Below are positions 20,990 through 32,669 of a DNA stretch of 64,000 nucleotides, in pieces (positions within the stretch are counted from its first letter, which is position 1; each line of letters opens with the position of its first letter). The position numbers and the translations under genes were made by a program. The DNA is from Ahaetulla prasina. Taxonomy: Eukaryota; Chordata; Lepidosauria; Squamata; Colubridae. Where the stretch lies: the NCBI RefSeq assembly GCF_028640845.1, contig NC_080539.1, forward strand, positions 161,324,736 through 161,388,735. The letters run 5' to 3'. Below the pieces are notes generated by a model. The model was not told the DNA's origin. It saw only the letters and a list, made by a program, of their open reading frames with translations, and ran no database searches.

Positions 20990-21700
20990 CGCAAAGATGT
21001 TCTTACAGATAGCAGGTATCATGACAGAGAAGGCATGGTGAAAAGACATGGAGTTAACTCATTGACAAGTTCATCTGTGCAGCCCAGGGTTGAGGTGTAC
21101 AATTGGGTATTGTTAACATTCTGATGATACCAAACCCTGAATGATGGTCAATCTTACCCAGTGATTTCATTTAGATGTTAAACAGGAAGGAGAAGGCTGT
21201 TAATCCTGAAGCATTCCACAGGTGAAGAGTCATAACCTTAACCCTTATTCAATACTGACTGGAATTATTTACTTAGGATGGGGCAAATTACTGTAGCACA
21301 CTAGCCCCCATCCTAGCCCTTGCGATTTGTCCAGAAGGATTCCATATTGAATAGTATTGAAGGGTTCTGAGAGATCAAGGAGAACAAAAATGGATGCACT
21401 GTGCCTAGCCTGGTTTTATTAAAAGTCATCAAGAAGCTCAGTGCTGAACTCTGTCTTGGACTGGAATGGATCCAGATTATTCACTTCCTCCAAACCCCTC
21501 TGCAACTGATTTCCGACCACCTTCTGAACATCTTTTTTTTCACAGGAAGATTGAAGACTGAATAGTAACTGTACAGAATAGAAGGGTTCAGTAATGGCCT
21601 CTTGAGATGGAAACATTCTACTGCCTCCTTCAGGACAGTGAGACCATTCTTTCCTCCGAAAAGGATTACATCATTACATGGACACAACCATAAGTAACCT
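20990..21700 (-). mobile_element. Ancient L2-like LINE remnant
   Basis: The plus-strand text can be aligned by eye with the LINE at 16.0-16.6 kb: 'catttagatgttaaacagg' with its 'catgtagatgttgaacagg', 'tattgaagggttctgagag' with 'tattgaaagccgctgagag', and 'ggactggaatggatccaga' with 'ggactggaacgggtctaga'. Order and spacing agree. All frames are broken. Confidence 0.6.
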
Positions 21701-22329
21701 CTTGAACTGACTTGACAACACAGGAGGCCTGTGTTGGAGGTTCAGCCAGGACAACACCTGACTGAACCTACACTTCACAAGACCTTGTTCATCAGGAGTG
21801 CTGTGTTATGCCCAGTGTGTCATCCAGTGGTACCAATATGGAGATCTCCTTCGGCACATACCCAGATTATTGACATATCAAGATTCTTTTAACTTTAAAA
21901 ACAAATCATGGTCATATGAAGAACAAAATGCCTACTTCTAACATCCCTTCATTTCCAAGAATATGTCTAGGCCCCAAGCAAGCCCAAGACTCTTGAAAAA
22001 TTAAAATTATTTGCTAAAACCTAGAATATTATTTGGAAATGTGCGTGCCTGCTACGAAAAAAAACCAACCCCAGACAAAAAGAAGGTGGAAATATAGCAT
22101 CATCCATGAAAAATCAGAATCACATTTCAGTTCCAGTTCAAATGATTTATTGCTCAACCCTAGACATAAAAATCTGGTCAACTAACTGCCAGCACTGAAT
22201 TGGCACTAGATAGGACTTAATGGAATACAGTGAGCGGTTGGCCTTGGAGCACTTTTGGACATGTAACAATTCTAATCTGAGTTCTCCATTGAGTCTCCCC
22301 CCAGGCTCTGCCTGCTCTTCTCTACACAT
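21701..22329. other. No recognised feature
   Basis: No repeat family or coding signal recognised. Confidence 0.45.
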
Positions 22330-22700
22330 TTGTTGTTGTTCAGTCACTAAATTATGCCTGGATCTTCATGACCCTTTAGACCACAGCACACCTGGCCCTC
22401 CTGCCCTCCACTGTTTCTTGGAGTCTGCCCAAACTCATGTCCACTGCAATCAAAGGCATTATCTAACCATCTCATCTTCTGCCTTTCCCTTCTCCTTTTG
22501 CCTTCAATCTTTCCCAACATCAGGGTCTTTTCCAATGAGTCCTATCTTCTCATTTGTGGCCAAAGTATTTCAGCTTCAGCTTCAGTATCTGTCTTCCAAA
22601 GAATAGTCAGGGTTGATTTCATTTAGGATTGATTAATTTGATCTCCTTGTGGTCCAAGGGACTCTTAAGAGTCTTCTCCAACCTCACAATTTGAAAGCAT
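22330..22700 (-). mobile_element. BovB (RTE) LINE, 3' end with ORF2 C-terminus
   Basis: The minus strand encodes EKTLMLGKIEGKRRRERQ followed by MRWLD, the well-known C-terminal end of the BovB reverse transcriptase, then the 3' end complementary to 'tgttgttgttcagtcacta'. The text 'tccttgtggtccaaggga' is also BovB. The flanks 'tctctacacat' and 'tctcccacacat' may be a degenerate target duplication. The reading frame is damaged after about 40 codons. Confidence 0.88.
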
Positions 22701-24267
22701 CTCCCACACATAGGGAGTGTAACAACAGGGTGGTGGAAAGAGATACATAAGTAATGGAGATCAATCTCTCAGTTAGCCTTCTGATGAATGGGACATTTAA
22801 TTGGCCATTTCCACCATGAGAACATTCTTGTGCGTGGACAGATCCCCTCAGGAAACATTCTATGAGACAAGTTCTCAAACAATCATTTCTAATGCTAGTC
22901 TAAATGGGGAAAGTCTGGGGAAATGTTAACTCATCTCTTTGTACCTTGATCCTCAACCCGATTGGGGCCCTTAGTCTAGAGTTCCTAGAATAGGAATATC
23001 TGCAACCTTTTTGAGGATGTAGTTAGGATTAGGACAAAGATTTTGATTTACATTAATTGCATACAGGAAATTGATTATTTCTTATACTTTCATTTTCCTT
23101 AGATGTCATCATAAGAAGTAAAATTTGATGGCAATTTTGGAGTAGGGTTTTTGATATCATACCTCATGTAGTTTAGAGAAACTACATAAAATCCTGAGAA
23201 GACTTTCATCACCATCACTACTGCCACTAAGAGCAACAGTAGTACCCATGAAATTTAATATGTAGTTTGTAGCTATCCTTCCTTTTGCTTCCTCTCTGAT
23301 ATATGTTTTACATATTTTGTGGAAGTAGGGGAATTGATAATTGTAGAATGCTGCTCATGAAAGCTTTCACATGATAAAAATGGATGAATGCTGATTCTCC
23401 ATTTCAGAAGGTATACTTATCCTGTGTCATCTTCTTCTTTTCTTTAATAATTGAAAGCCTTTCTACCTGTCAAGCTCTTCACTGGATAAGGAGCCTAACA
23501 GGACTCAGAGAGTGATGAACTCAGATTAATTTAATGGATGGAAGACCTCCATAACCCTTTTTACGTCTTTCCAGCCTAAGGATATAATTTTTCCATCATT
23601 TTAGTCTCTTCCCTAGTTTCTGCAGTTTCCCAAATGTACAGGAATATCACGCTTCCAGAAGCTGTCAGGGCCTCTTTGAGGTCAGAATAAGCAGCAAGGA
23701 GTGACAGAACTAAAGAATTACTCTTCCATTAATTTCAATTCAGCACAAACAGGGATAGAACAACAGTTCTTATACAGAGAATTAACCCATCCGGTAGTTT
23801 CTTGCACTGAGCTCTCCAAGGTACCCACCATGCTTCGTTCTGCTACAGCAGCTCATTATGAGTACAATCCTTAGCGGCTTCTTGCGGTCTCTAAAAAGGC
23901 CAGGCCAGGTCAATTCCTTTGAAGCATCAGGCAAGATTTCCTTCTCATTTAGGTCTCGTTAGATGCCATTTATTTAATAAGTTGATTAGAATTAAATGAA
24001 TCCTGTGTAACCTGGCTTATGTTGTCCACTTCATCATCATCTCTTTATAAACATAAAATTGAGCAGAAGGTTGATTGAGATTTATGAATTACAAAACAGG
24101 ATAGGATTAGATTATTTGACAATGAACAGCAGCAAAAAAGCTCTCTTTGCTTAAATTTTAGTGTTGAAACTAAGGAAGTTGGTTTAAGCTTATGTATTTG
24201 TAGAATGATTATGATCTTCTTTCTGGTTTGATTCTCTATTTAAAATAATTGCCCAGGGCTATAGCTC
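22701..24267. other. 1.6 kb without recognised gene or repeat
   Basis: No family recognised and no coding signal. The composition is balanced, so old repeats or regulatory DNA are both possible. Confidence 0.5.
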
Positions 24268-24356
24268 GCCCTTCCTTCCTTCCTTCCTTCCTTCCTTCCT
24301 TCCTTCCTTCCTTCCTTCCTTCCTTCCTTCCTTCCTTCCTTCCTTCCTTCCTTCCT
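24268..24356 (+). repeat. (CCTT)n microsatellite, about 22 copies
   Basis: Pure tetranucleotide array. Confidence 0.97.
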
Positions 24357-24448
24357 ATAGCCAACAATCATTTAACTATAAATTCCCATTCAGACATACA
24401 CATCAACAAGTTAAATGGGGAAACAGTGGAGATGATCATTTAAGTTGC

Positions 24449-24489
24449 CATGGAGGCAGGACAAACATTAAGTTTGTCCTGCCTCCATG
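24449..24489. repeat. Perfect 18-bp hairpin
   Basis: The arm catggaggcaggacaaac is followed by the loop attaa and its exact reverse complement. It is not part of any repeat I recognise here. Confidence 0.9.
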
Positions 24490-24789
24490 CTTTTAACTGG
24501 GGATTTGAAAGACAGCTAGTTATAGTCAGGCCTTTTGAATCCAGTTATAACTGTCAGTCTGACCCAGGACCTTATTTTATTTGGGTTCTGGGTCATATGC
24601 TGAGCTGCGCTTGTGTTCAAGCCAAAGCTAGTACTGTATAGCTGGAGAAAGGTGATGATGGGTTAACTGCATTCCCATTCTCTCCCTACTCTGAGTGTAT
24701 TATGTGTTCAGATAAACCTCTGAACAGGGTGTTGGATATGCCTTTCTTCTAGTTGGTGTTCTTAAGTTTCAAGTCACCATGTGCCTGAC

Positions 24790-25130
24790 AATTCTTCTTC
24801 TTCTTCTTCTTCTTCTTCTTCCTCCTCCTCCTCCTCCTCCTCCTCCTCCTCCTCCTCCTCCTCCTCCTCCTCCTCCTCCTCCTCCTCCTCCTCCTCCTCC
24901 TCCTCCTCCTCCTCCTCCTCTTCTTCTTCTTCTTCCTCCTCCTCCTCCTCCTCTTCTTCTTCCTTCTACCCCTCTTCCTCCTCCTCCTCCTCTTCTTCCT
25001 TCTCCACCTCCTCCTCTCTCCTCCTCCTCTTCTTCTTCTTCTTCCTCCTCCTCCTCCCCTTCCTCCTCCCCCCCCTCCCCCTCCTCCTCCTCCTCCTCTT
25101 CTTCTTCTTCTTCTTCTCCTTCCCCCCTCC

Positions 25131-25162
<32 letters not shown>

Positions 25163-25372
25163 CTCTTCTTCCTCCTCCTCCTCCTCCTCCTCCTCCTCCT
25201 CTTCCTCCTCCTCCTCCTCCTCCTCCTCCTCCTCCTCCTCCTCCTCCTCTTCTTCTTCTTCCTCCTCCTCCTCCTCCTCCTCCTCCTCCTCCTCCTCCTC
25301 CTCCTCTTCTTCTTCTTCTTCTTCTTCTTCCTCCTCCTCTTCTTCCTCCCCCCCCCTCCTCCTCCTCCTCCT
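24790..25372 (+). repeat. ~580-bp (CTT)n/(CCT)n polypyrimidine tract
   Basis: An almost unbroken pyrimidine strand made of CTT and CCT blocks, with a few C runs and a single TA interruption at 24966. All six frames are open through it, giving poly-Ser, poly-Leu, poly-Pro or poly-Arg/Glu/Gly; these are not genes. Confidence 0.97.
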
Positions 25373-27129
25373 CCATCTGTTCTGACCTCAGCACAAAAAA
25401 ACTCCTGTGCAAAATGTTCAGTTGATGAGTATTTGTCTGCAGAACCAAGAAGCACTTACTGTTCTGGATTCCCATGTCTCATCTAAAATTTTCAAGTCAA
25501 AATATTTTGGGAGAAAACAGAATGTTCTGATACCCCACAGAGCATTCTATCTTTTGAACCATCACGATGAGATGGTTTCAAGTATTCTCTGTCCTGGTAG
25601 AACCTAAAATGTTTCAAGTGTTCCACCCTAAAGAACAACGGAAGCTGAAAACCAGCCCTTGCGCTGCACTTTTCATTGATGTTGAGTGCTACCTACCATC
25701 TGAACTTCAGAAAAATTGGCCAAAGGATTATTAGGAACAACAATAAAGAAAAAACGAAACAGTGAATAGTGGAAGTAATTCTGGCTGCTTTTTGTACTTT
25801 CTGACTGCAAATACAGCCATAGAACATAACCCAACAGTAATTCTATCTATAATGTATATGCATACTATACACTAGTGTAGTTGGCAATCTGCCTGAAAAA
25901 AATCTTAACACAGAGAGAACAATTGACAGGAGCAACATTACATTACAACCTAATGGCTATAATTTCCTTATAACAAGGAGCAGCAATAACTTCCTGTGCG
26001 GTAGCATCTTTTTTTCAGGTCCCAAACAATTATCCATCTCTGAACATGTGCTTAACTGATTCTGTTATCACTGTTTCTCCCAACCCATCTTTTTCTAACC
26101 AATGGCAGCTGAGATGAAACCTGTACCTATTAGGCTCCCACAGAGACAAAGATGAACACAGCTGGGAGGTATATCATTACTGTAGTCCAGGAAAGAATAT
26201 TAATAGAAGATATATGACAGTTTCTAAATGAACAAAATGACAATTCAGAATTATCCCAGGTCAAATCTCAGACTTTACACCCTGTCTTACAGCATTGCCC
26301 TTTCAGATGGGAGGAATTGGAGTTTCTGGTCTTCTCTAACCCTCACAATGTCCATTGCTTACTGTACATTCTTTGCACTCCTGCTGCCCATTCAGATGAA
26401 GTCAAGAAAATGAGAGAGGAATCTTTTAATCCCTAACAGAACCGTTGTTGTCGAACCCAAAATTGACATTTGTGTAGCCATTTTAGTTAGCTTGATATTA
26501 TATTTATTTATTCTTTCTCTTTCTCTCTGTTTTGTAAGGGTTTTTTGGAGGGGGGCTCGCCACATTCTTTAGGTTTTGGCCAGGTGATCTTGTTTTGGCT
26601 AGGTGACCTTCTTTCCTGTGGGAATGGAGGCTGTCCTTGATGAGAGCTGAAGGTGGAGTTTAATGACATCGGGCAATGTTGATTTTGCTTTTATTGGGGA
26701 ATGTGATTTTTGTGGGATGTTTCTAATTTTCAATATTATGTGGTGTAATTCCGGTTTGTATCAGATCCGGGATTACTACAGTCTTTCCCAATTTGATGCC
26801 TACCTAAATAAAAAGAAATTTGTTTTGGAAGATGGACTTTGCCTATTTCTTTTTTGAATGGGTTTCATCACTTGGAAACCATGATTACTCAGTGTGTTTT
26901 ATTAGCTAACGTATTCTCCCAGTCCCCATGGGTGTTTGTTTGTTTATTTTTAATAATGAACTAGACAAACATGACTCTTTGGGGCATTGTTTCAGGTATA
27001 TTTCCTTACCTAACACTCACACAGCCCCTCGGACCTTCCCCAACTCTCACTGCACCACTCTTGTACCCTTGCTTACCCCTCTGCTTATGCACACATAGAG
27101 GCTCAATCACATGGTTTATTGAGTTTTTC
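25373..27129. other. 1.75 kb without recognised gene
   Basis: Ordinary-looking AT-rich DNA. No family or motif recognised. Confidence 0.5.
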
Positions 27130-27328
27130 AACCGCCATTAGGCCAACCAAATCCAAGAAAAGAAAAGTTTCAGAAGAAAACAGAACATTTAATTCAATTA
27201 CATATGCTAGTTTTGTGGCTGCTCAAGAAAAAGTCAGGCACTGGAAGGGTTTTGTGGCTCCCGGTATTTTTTTTTCTGTGGGAAACTGGTCCAAATGGCA
27301 ATTTGAGTGTTTAAGGTTGCAGACCCCG
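27130..27328 (+). pseudogene. Possible hAT transposase N-terminal remnant with hAT end
   Basis: A frame reads KSKKRKVSEENRTFN, similar to the N-terminus of Charlie/ZBED-type hAT transposases, then degenerates. At 27305-27328 the text 'gtttaaggttgcagacccc' looks like a hAT right terminus. No left terminus or duplication was found. Confidence 0.4.
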
Positions 27329-27329
27329 A

Positions 27330-27817
27330 CTTAATTTGTGGAAAGCTAGCAGAGTGTGTCAGCAATCAGATCAAACTTCCACTTCCAGCCGACTCCCCGC
27401 TGACTTGTGGGAAACTGGCAGGGAGCAATGGAAATTATGATCATCTGTCCACAGCAATGCTGAAGTGACTACAACTTTCCCAAATCCATTCCTTTTGGGA
27501 ATAATGGGTCCAGCATTCTATAAACTTGAGGCACCTTGGTTCAAAAACAGACGCACTGTCCACCTAACTGACGGTTACAAACAAACAGACACGAGAGTTC
27601 TGCTTGTATATAAGACAGGGGGATGTTGAAGGACTTTAGCCATTGTGGAATGGAATGCTCATGGAATATAGGTTTCTCCTGCATTTGGAACACTATAAAT
27701 ATTTCAAGGAACCTTTTGGATTTTCTTAGATTTTAGTACAAAAGAAAGACTATTGTTTAAGGTCTGCTCATCTTTACAATCATCATTCACAATTTTTTTC
27801 ATAGGACATGTTACGTA
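27330..27817. other. No recognised feature
   Basis: No repeat or coding signal recognised. Confidence 0.45.
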
Positions 27818-27965
27818 TTTGTCACTTAGACTTATATACCACTTCACCGTGCTTTACAGCCTCTCTAAGCAGTTTACAGAGTCAGCATCTTGCCCCCAAC
27901 AATCTGGGTCCTCATTTTACCCACCTCGGAAGGATGGAAGGCTGAGTCAACCTTGAGCCTGGTGA
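27818..27965 (-). mobile_element. S1b SINE, truncated
   Basis: Tail complement 'acttagacttatatacca' and body complement 'caacaatctgggtcctcat'. The tRNA head is absent. Confidence 0.75.
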
Positions 27966-28739
27966 AATTTGAAGAGGTAATAACTGGAATATAAAGAGGA
28001 GAAGCTGGCCATGACTATTCCCTCTGATACTGTATTATGGAGCCTAGTGCAGACAGCTTTGAAACCAAAGGAAAGAGACTTATACACAAGAAAGGAACTA
28101 AGGCATCTGCATACTTGAGATTCGCTTCAAGACTTGGTTAAATTTTCAGGCAAGTTAAGAATAATGTGATGCTACCAGTGTTATCAGGTCTTTAATGACA
28201 TGCTATGTATATGCATGGTTTAAAAAAAAAGGTTCTTTGCTTTGTAAGAGGGAGCATGGTGAATTTTCTGCTATATCTGTCATTTTTCTAGCTTTATTTA
28301 GCTCCTATCTTTTGCCCGTTGTCTAATCTGAAAAGCATTTAATAAGCCCCACTTTTTTCCCCCCAGAGACTGCTACTGACTTTAGCAAATAGTTTAGCTT
28401 TATTACTGTGATAGATGTCTTTTTCGGAATGATTATATATGGACGACTGCTCCTAAAAGAGATTTGGAAAGCAATGGAGGCTTCTTCCACAATGGCATTT
28501 TTAACAACTGCTTTGTAAATGGCTGGCGCATTGCTTGTTGTCATCTATAAACTGTCACAGCAGCCTTACAGTAACACTGATCCCTGCCCCACCTTCCCAA
28601 GTTTTGTGATAAACGTCCTCATTATATTAGCATTTTGTAATTAGAAACAGAGGGCTTTCATGCAAATTTCTTGATAATTTCATTCCAGAGGGGTAGCTGT
28701 GTTAGTTTCTTACGGCAAAATGTTCTTTTGACGCTTTAA
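27966..28739. other. No recognised feature
   Basis: AT-rich DNA; nothing recognised. Confidence 0.45.
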
Positions 28740-29060
28740 AGCTAGTAGATAGTAAACCGATCCAAACTAGACTGCCGAAAATACGACTTCAGTAACAGAG
28801 TTGTCAACGCCTGGAATACACTACCCGACTCTGTGGTTTCTTCCCTAAATCCCCAAAACTTTAACCTTAGACTGTCTACTGTAGACCTCACCCCATTCCT
28901 AAGAGGTCTGTAAAGGGCGTGCATAACTGCACCAGCGTGCCTACCGTCCCTGTCCTAATGTTTTCTTTTATTCATATCTTTTACATGTATTTATAATTAT
29001 GTTTACACTTGTATCTGTCATAAAATACATGCTTGACAAATAAATACAAATACAAATATG
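28740..29060 (+). mobile_element. LINE (second family), 3' end
   Basis: The plus strand encodes LDCRKYDF-type text in damaged form, then WNTLPDSVVSS and LTPFLRGL, the end of the same frame as in 34548-35276. It ends in a tail of 'aaataaatacaaatac'. Confidence 0.75.
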
Positions 29061-29394
29061 GCGGGATAGAAGGCTTGGCAGGCAAGAAACCACTGCATCA
29101 TATTGGATTGCGTCGGGGGCTCAAAATAAGCCCCAAAAACTTATTCTGCAATAACATTGTTGCTCTTAAAGATGCCACAAGAATGCCGTACAACAGTGCT
29201 ATAAAAAACACTAACATTGATACTTTAAAAATGTGCACACGCAGACATGCACACTGTATTAACATTGTCTTAAGGCTTTTATTTAGCTTCTTCAAATTGG
29301 TGGCTTTAAAGTACTTGATTTGCCCAGGTGAAGTGGTTAATGTTTCCTGGATTACTGCCAGGGACGATTGCAGGTAATCTGTAATCACTCAGCA

Positions 29395-29640
29395 AACTTT
29401 AACAATCTCAGTCCTGGCCAGGATTCTTGCATGAATGATTGCCAGTCAGCTTCTGGAACATTTGATCAAATGGGTTTTCTTGATCCATTTCAATATCGTT
29501 TCAGTCCTGAATTTGGAACAAAAGCTGCTTTGGTTCCCCGTGGGAAGACTTGTTTCAGGAAAGGAGTGGGCAAGGAAACATGTCCGATCTCTCAAGGTCC
29601 TTTGATCCCATTTACAAGAACACTTTTGTACAGTTTGGAG
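29395..29640 (+). mobile_element. Ancient L2-like LINE RT fragment
   Basis: The frame reads LDPFQYRFSPEFGTKAAL, alignable with LDPFQSGFRPGYSTETAL of the 15-16.7 kb copy. The surroundings are too decayed to extend. Confidence 0.5.
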
Positions 29641-29847
29641 AATAATGGTTACTGTCATGAATTAGAATAGTGTGGGTCGGATTTTTATTTTTATTTGATT
29701 CATGGAATAGGGCTCTTCTGGACTCTATGCTCCTTGATTTTAAGCATTTTTGTTGAGGTATTTATTTAAATATAAATGACAGTGACAAATTACATGTACA
29801 TCTATGCACTTCAGAATTGTGCCAATTCATATTACCAAAAAAAGGCC

Positions 29848-29952
29848 AGGAAGGAAGGAAGGAAGGAAGGGAGGGAGGGAGGGAGGGAGGGAGGGAGGGA
29901 AGGAAGGAAGGAAGGAAGGAAGGAAGGAAGGAAGGAAGGAAGGAAGGAAGGA
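29848..29952 (+). repeat. (GGAA)n/(GGGA)n microsatellite
   Basis: Tetranucleotide purine tract with a GGGA block inside GGAA blocks. The 71-codon frame in it is only the repeat. Confidence 0.95.
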
Positions 29953-30238
29953 GGACACCCTAAAGCTGACTCACTGATGGATGCTATGTAAACCCAATTG
30001 GGAAAGGTGTCATTACCTGGGCCCAGCTTCTCTAGCTAGCTGGTGGCACAAAAAAACAATACAGATCCTGAAGACCTTCCATTGCAAGGCATTATATATA
30101 AAGGTGCTTTAAAAATGGTCTGGAGGCTAATTTGGTGTGAAATTGGTTAAACTAGAGTGCTGATTAGGACTGGCTTCCATTAGGCCCATTGCAATGTACA
30201 TTGTTTTGCAATGTATCCTGGTTTACATTGTGTATAAT

Positions 30239-30731
30239 CAGGGGTGAAATGCTCCCGGTTCGGACCTGATCACTTGATCTGGTAGCGATGGTGGCGGATG
30301 GTTCAGAGAATCGGTAGCAAAAATCCCTGCCTCCCCCCCCGTATGATCATCAGAGGGTTTTTTTTTTTACTTTTAAAAGCATTTTTTCTTTGGCTGAAAA
30401 AATGCTTTTAAAGTAAAAAAAAAGCTTCTGATGATCACGCAGCTCAGCTGGGATCATCAGAGGCTTTTAAAAGTATTTTTTTACAACCTCTTCAGCCGAA
30501 GAGATTGTAGAAAAAATGCTTTTAAAAGGCTCCTCTGGTAATCCCAGCTGAGTTGCCTGATCACCAGTGGCTTTTAAAAGCATTTTTTAACAATCTCTTC
30601 AGCTGAAGAGGTTGTAGAAAAAATCCTTTTAAAAGTAAAAAAAAAATTGGCCAAGCCCACCCAGTCACATTACTCTCCCACCAAGCCATGGCCACAAAAC
30701 TGGTGGTAATTTTTTTTACATTTCACCCCTG
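30239..30731 (+). mobile_element. hAT MITE family M4, foldback-rich
   Basis: The ends are 'caggggtgaaatgct' and 'acatttcacccctg', flanked by a perfect 8-bp duplication tgtataat (30231-30238, 30732-30739). The interior is a row of A/T-rich hairpins. The last (30571-30635) pairs 'aacaatctcttcag' with 'ctgaagaggttgt' inside outer 'cttttaaaag' arms. No coding frame. Confidence 0.88.
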
Positions 30732-30739
30732 TGTATAAT

Positions 30740-31849
30740 CCATTTATGTGTGTATATATATGTTCATGTGTATATGTACATGTATAAGTATATATGCAAT
30801 TTAATAGGTCTTGATAAAATTTCCATAAAACACTGAGAATAACATATCTTTGCACAGCTGCCTTTTTATTTTTTTTATTCTAAAAATGATTTCTCTGCCC
30901 CCTTCAACTCTGTTCCTGAAATTTTAGGAACTAAACTATAAAAGACTGAATTTTGAGCTCCATTAGGTGACCTGGAATTTTGTCATTTCAATACTTTCAG
31001 AATCTCACTGCCGCCGGCATTCATCATCTTCGCTTTGAGTTTATCTTTCACTTCCCACACACAGGCATTGTTATCTGGAATAATCATTATTGGGTAACAG
31101 GGGTCATGCTAATTAGCAAAACACTTTTTCTCCATGCACTGAAGATAATGGAGTTTTAATCAAGGAACTGAAAAACATATTATTGCAAAGATTTTCTAGA
31201 AGAGTATGCCTATTCATGCCCACACATGTAATAGGGCCATTGAGTTCAATCGACTTTATTCCTAGATAAATGAAAAGATGAAGCTATCTCAGAGTGTTTC
31301 TATATGTAGTTGCACTGAATTCAACAGGACTTTACCCTGAGTGGTAAATTTTAAGCTGTATAAATCTGGTCTCTTCTGTTCTTCTTAAGTAAGGCAGTAT
31401 TCTAGTTTATTGATTGCTTTTAATATTTTTTGAAAGAGTCCTGTTTTTTTAAAAAAAAAACTGCATCCATACCCATTTCCTTAAAATGAGCATCTTGTGT
31501 ATGCATGTTGTTAAAATATACAACTTTAATCTGTATTCATTACATAATCATATTATCTCCCCTATGTATATAGTTTCTAATATAAATTCCCCAAATTCCT
31601 TTTATAAACATTTCCCTTTCACACATTATCTTAATATAAGCCCTTCTTTATAAATACTCTTATTTTTGTCCTTTTAAAAAATATATCATCCATTATACAT
31701 TTTTTGCATAGTTACTTTTTTTAAAAAAAGAAAACTACTTTGGTGGCATAGTAGTGAAGTATATTGTGATAGGGAAATTCAAATGGTAGCCTTCCATTGC
31801 TATCATCTATATCATGGCAAGATGTCTTCTGTCCCTAATTTTTAAGGAA
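30740..31849. other. 1.1 kb without recognised gene or repeat
   Basis: AT-rich DNA with a short TG/TA-rich stretch near 30745-30795. Confidence 0.5.
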
Positions 31850-31854
31850 TTGCA

Positions 31855-32664
31855 TGTCAGGGTTCCAAGTAACATCCCACAATCAAGTAAGACTCCGAGG
31901 CAGGCAATTCCTCAAAGATCCATTTTATTAGAGATGTCATATTGGCACAACTGGGAAAACCCGAATCTGAAAGCTTCCAGGTTTTCCCCACCCAAAAGAA
32001 AGTCAAAGTCCCTTCCCCTGCACCCACATGTCCATCACATACTCCAATCAATCCACTGTTGCAACTGGAGATGCCTCCCAGTCACACCTCTCCAGGTGCA
32101 AATAACAACAACAGAGTTGGAAGGGACCTTGAAGGCCTTCTAGTACAACCCCCTGCCCAGGCAGGAAACCCTACACCATCTCAGACAGATGTTTATCCAA
32201 CATTTTCTTAAAAATTTCCAGTGTTGGAGCATTCACAACTTCTGCAGGCAAGTTGTTCCACTGATTAATTGTTCTAACTGTCAAGAAATTTCTCCTTAGT
32301 TCTAGGTTGCTTCTCTTCTTGATTAGTTTCCACCCATTGCTTCTTGTTCTATCCTCAGGTGCTTTGGAGAATAGTTTGACTCCCTCTTCTTTGTGGCAAC
32401 CCCTGAGATATTGGAACACTGCTATCATGTCTCCCCTAGTCCTTCTTTTCATTAAAATAGGCATACCAAGTTCCTGCAACCGTTCTTCATACGTTTTAGC
32501 CTCCAGTCCCCTAATCCCCTAAGGTGCAGGCTGAATGTCCTTGACTCTCAGAGAAAAGAATAGTGTTATGGCTACATAACTCTACCAACTCCATACAACC
32601 ACTTTCCCACAGCACTGTGGCAGCCCTGAAGATCCAAAGAAAAAGATGGCCTCCAGGGCTGACA
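31855..32664 (-). mobile_element. Solo LTR of an endogenous retroelement, with nested CR1
   Basis: The ends are tgtcag and ctgaca, flanked by the 5-bp duplication ttgca (31850-31854, 32665-32669). On the minus strand a polyadenylation signal (aataaa, at 31924-31929) lies about 70 bp before the end, giving U3-R-U5 polarity. Without the CR1 the LTR is about 382 bp. No gag, pol or env sequence is next to it, so the internal part was lost, probably by LTR-LTR recombination. Confidence 0.8.
32101..32522 (-). mobile_element. CR1 LINE, 3' end, inserted in the solo LTR
   Basis: The minus strand encodes MQELGMPILMKRRTRGDM, then LRRNFLTVRTINQWNNLP, the C-terminus of CR1 ORF2. The frame is open for 102 codons. 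The duplication ggtgca flanks it (32095-32100, 32523-32528). It carries only the last part of the RT frame and is non-autonomous. Confidence 0.9.
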
Positions 32665-32669
32665 TTGCA

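Noticed and set aside
24769..25486. Open frames of up to 235 codons on both strands
   Set aside because: They are translations of the CTT/CCT tract and not protein genes.
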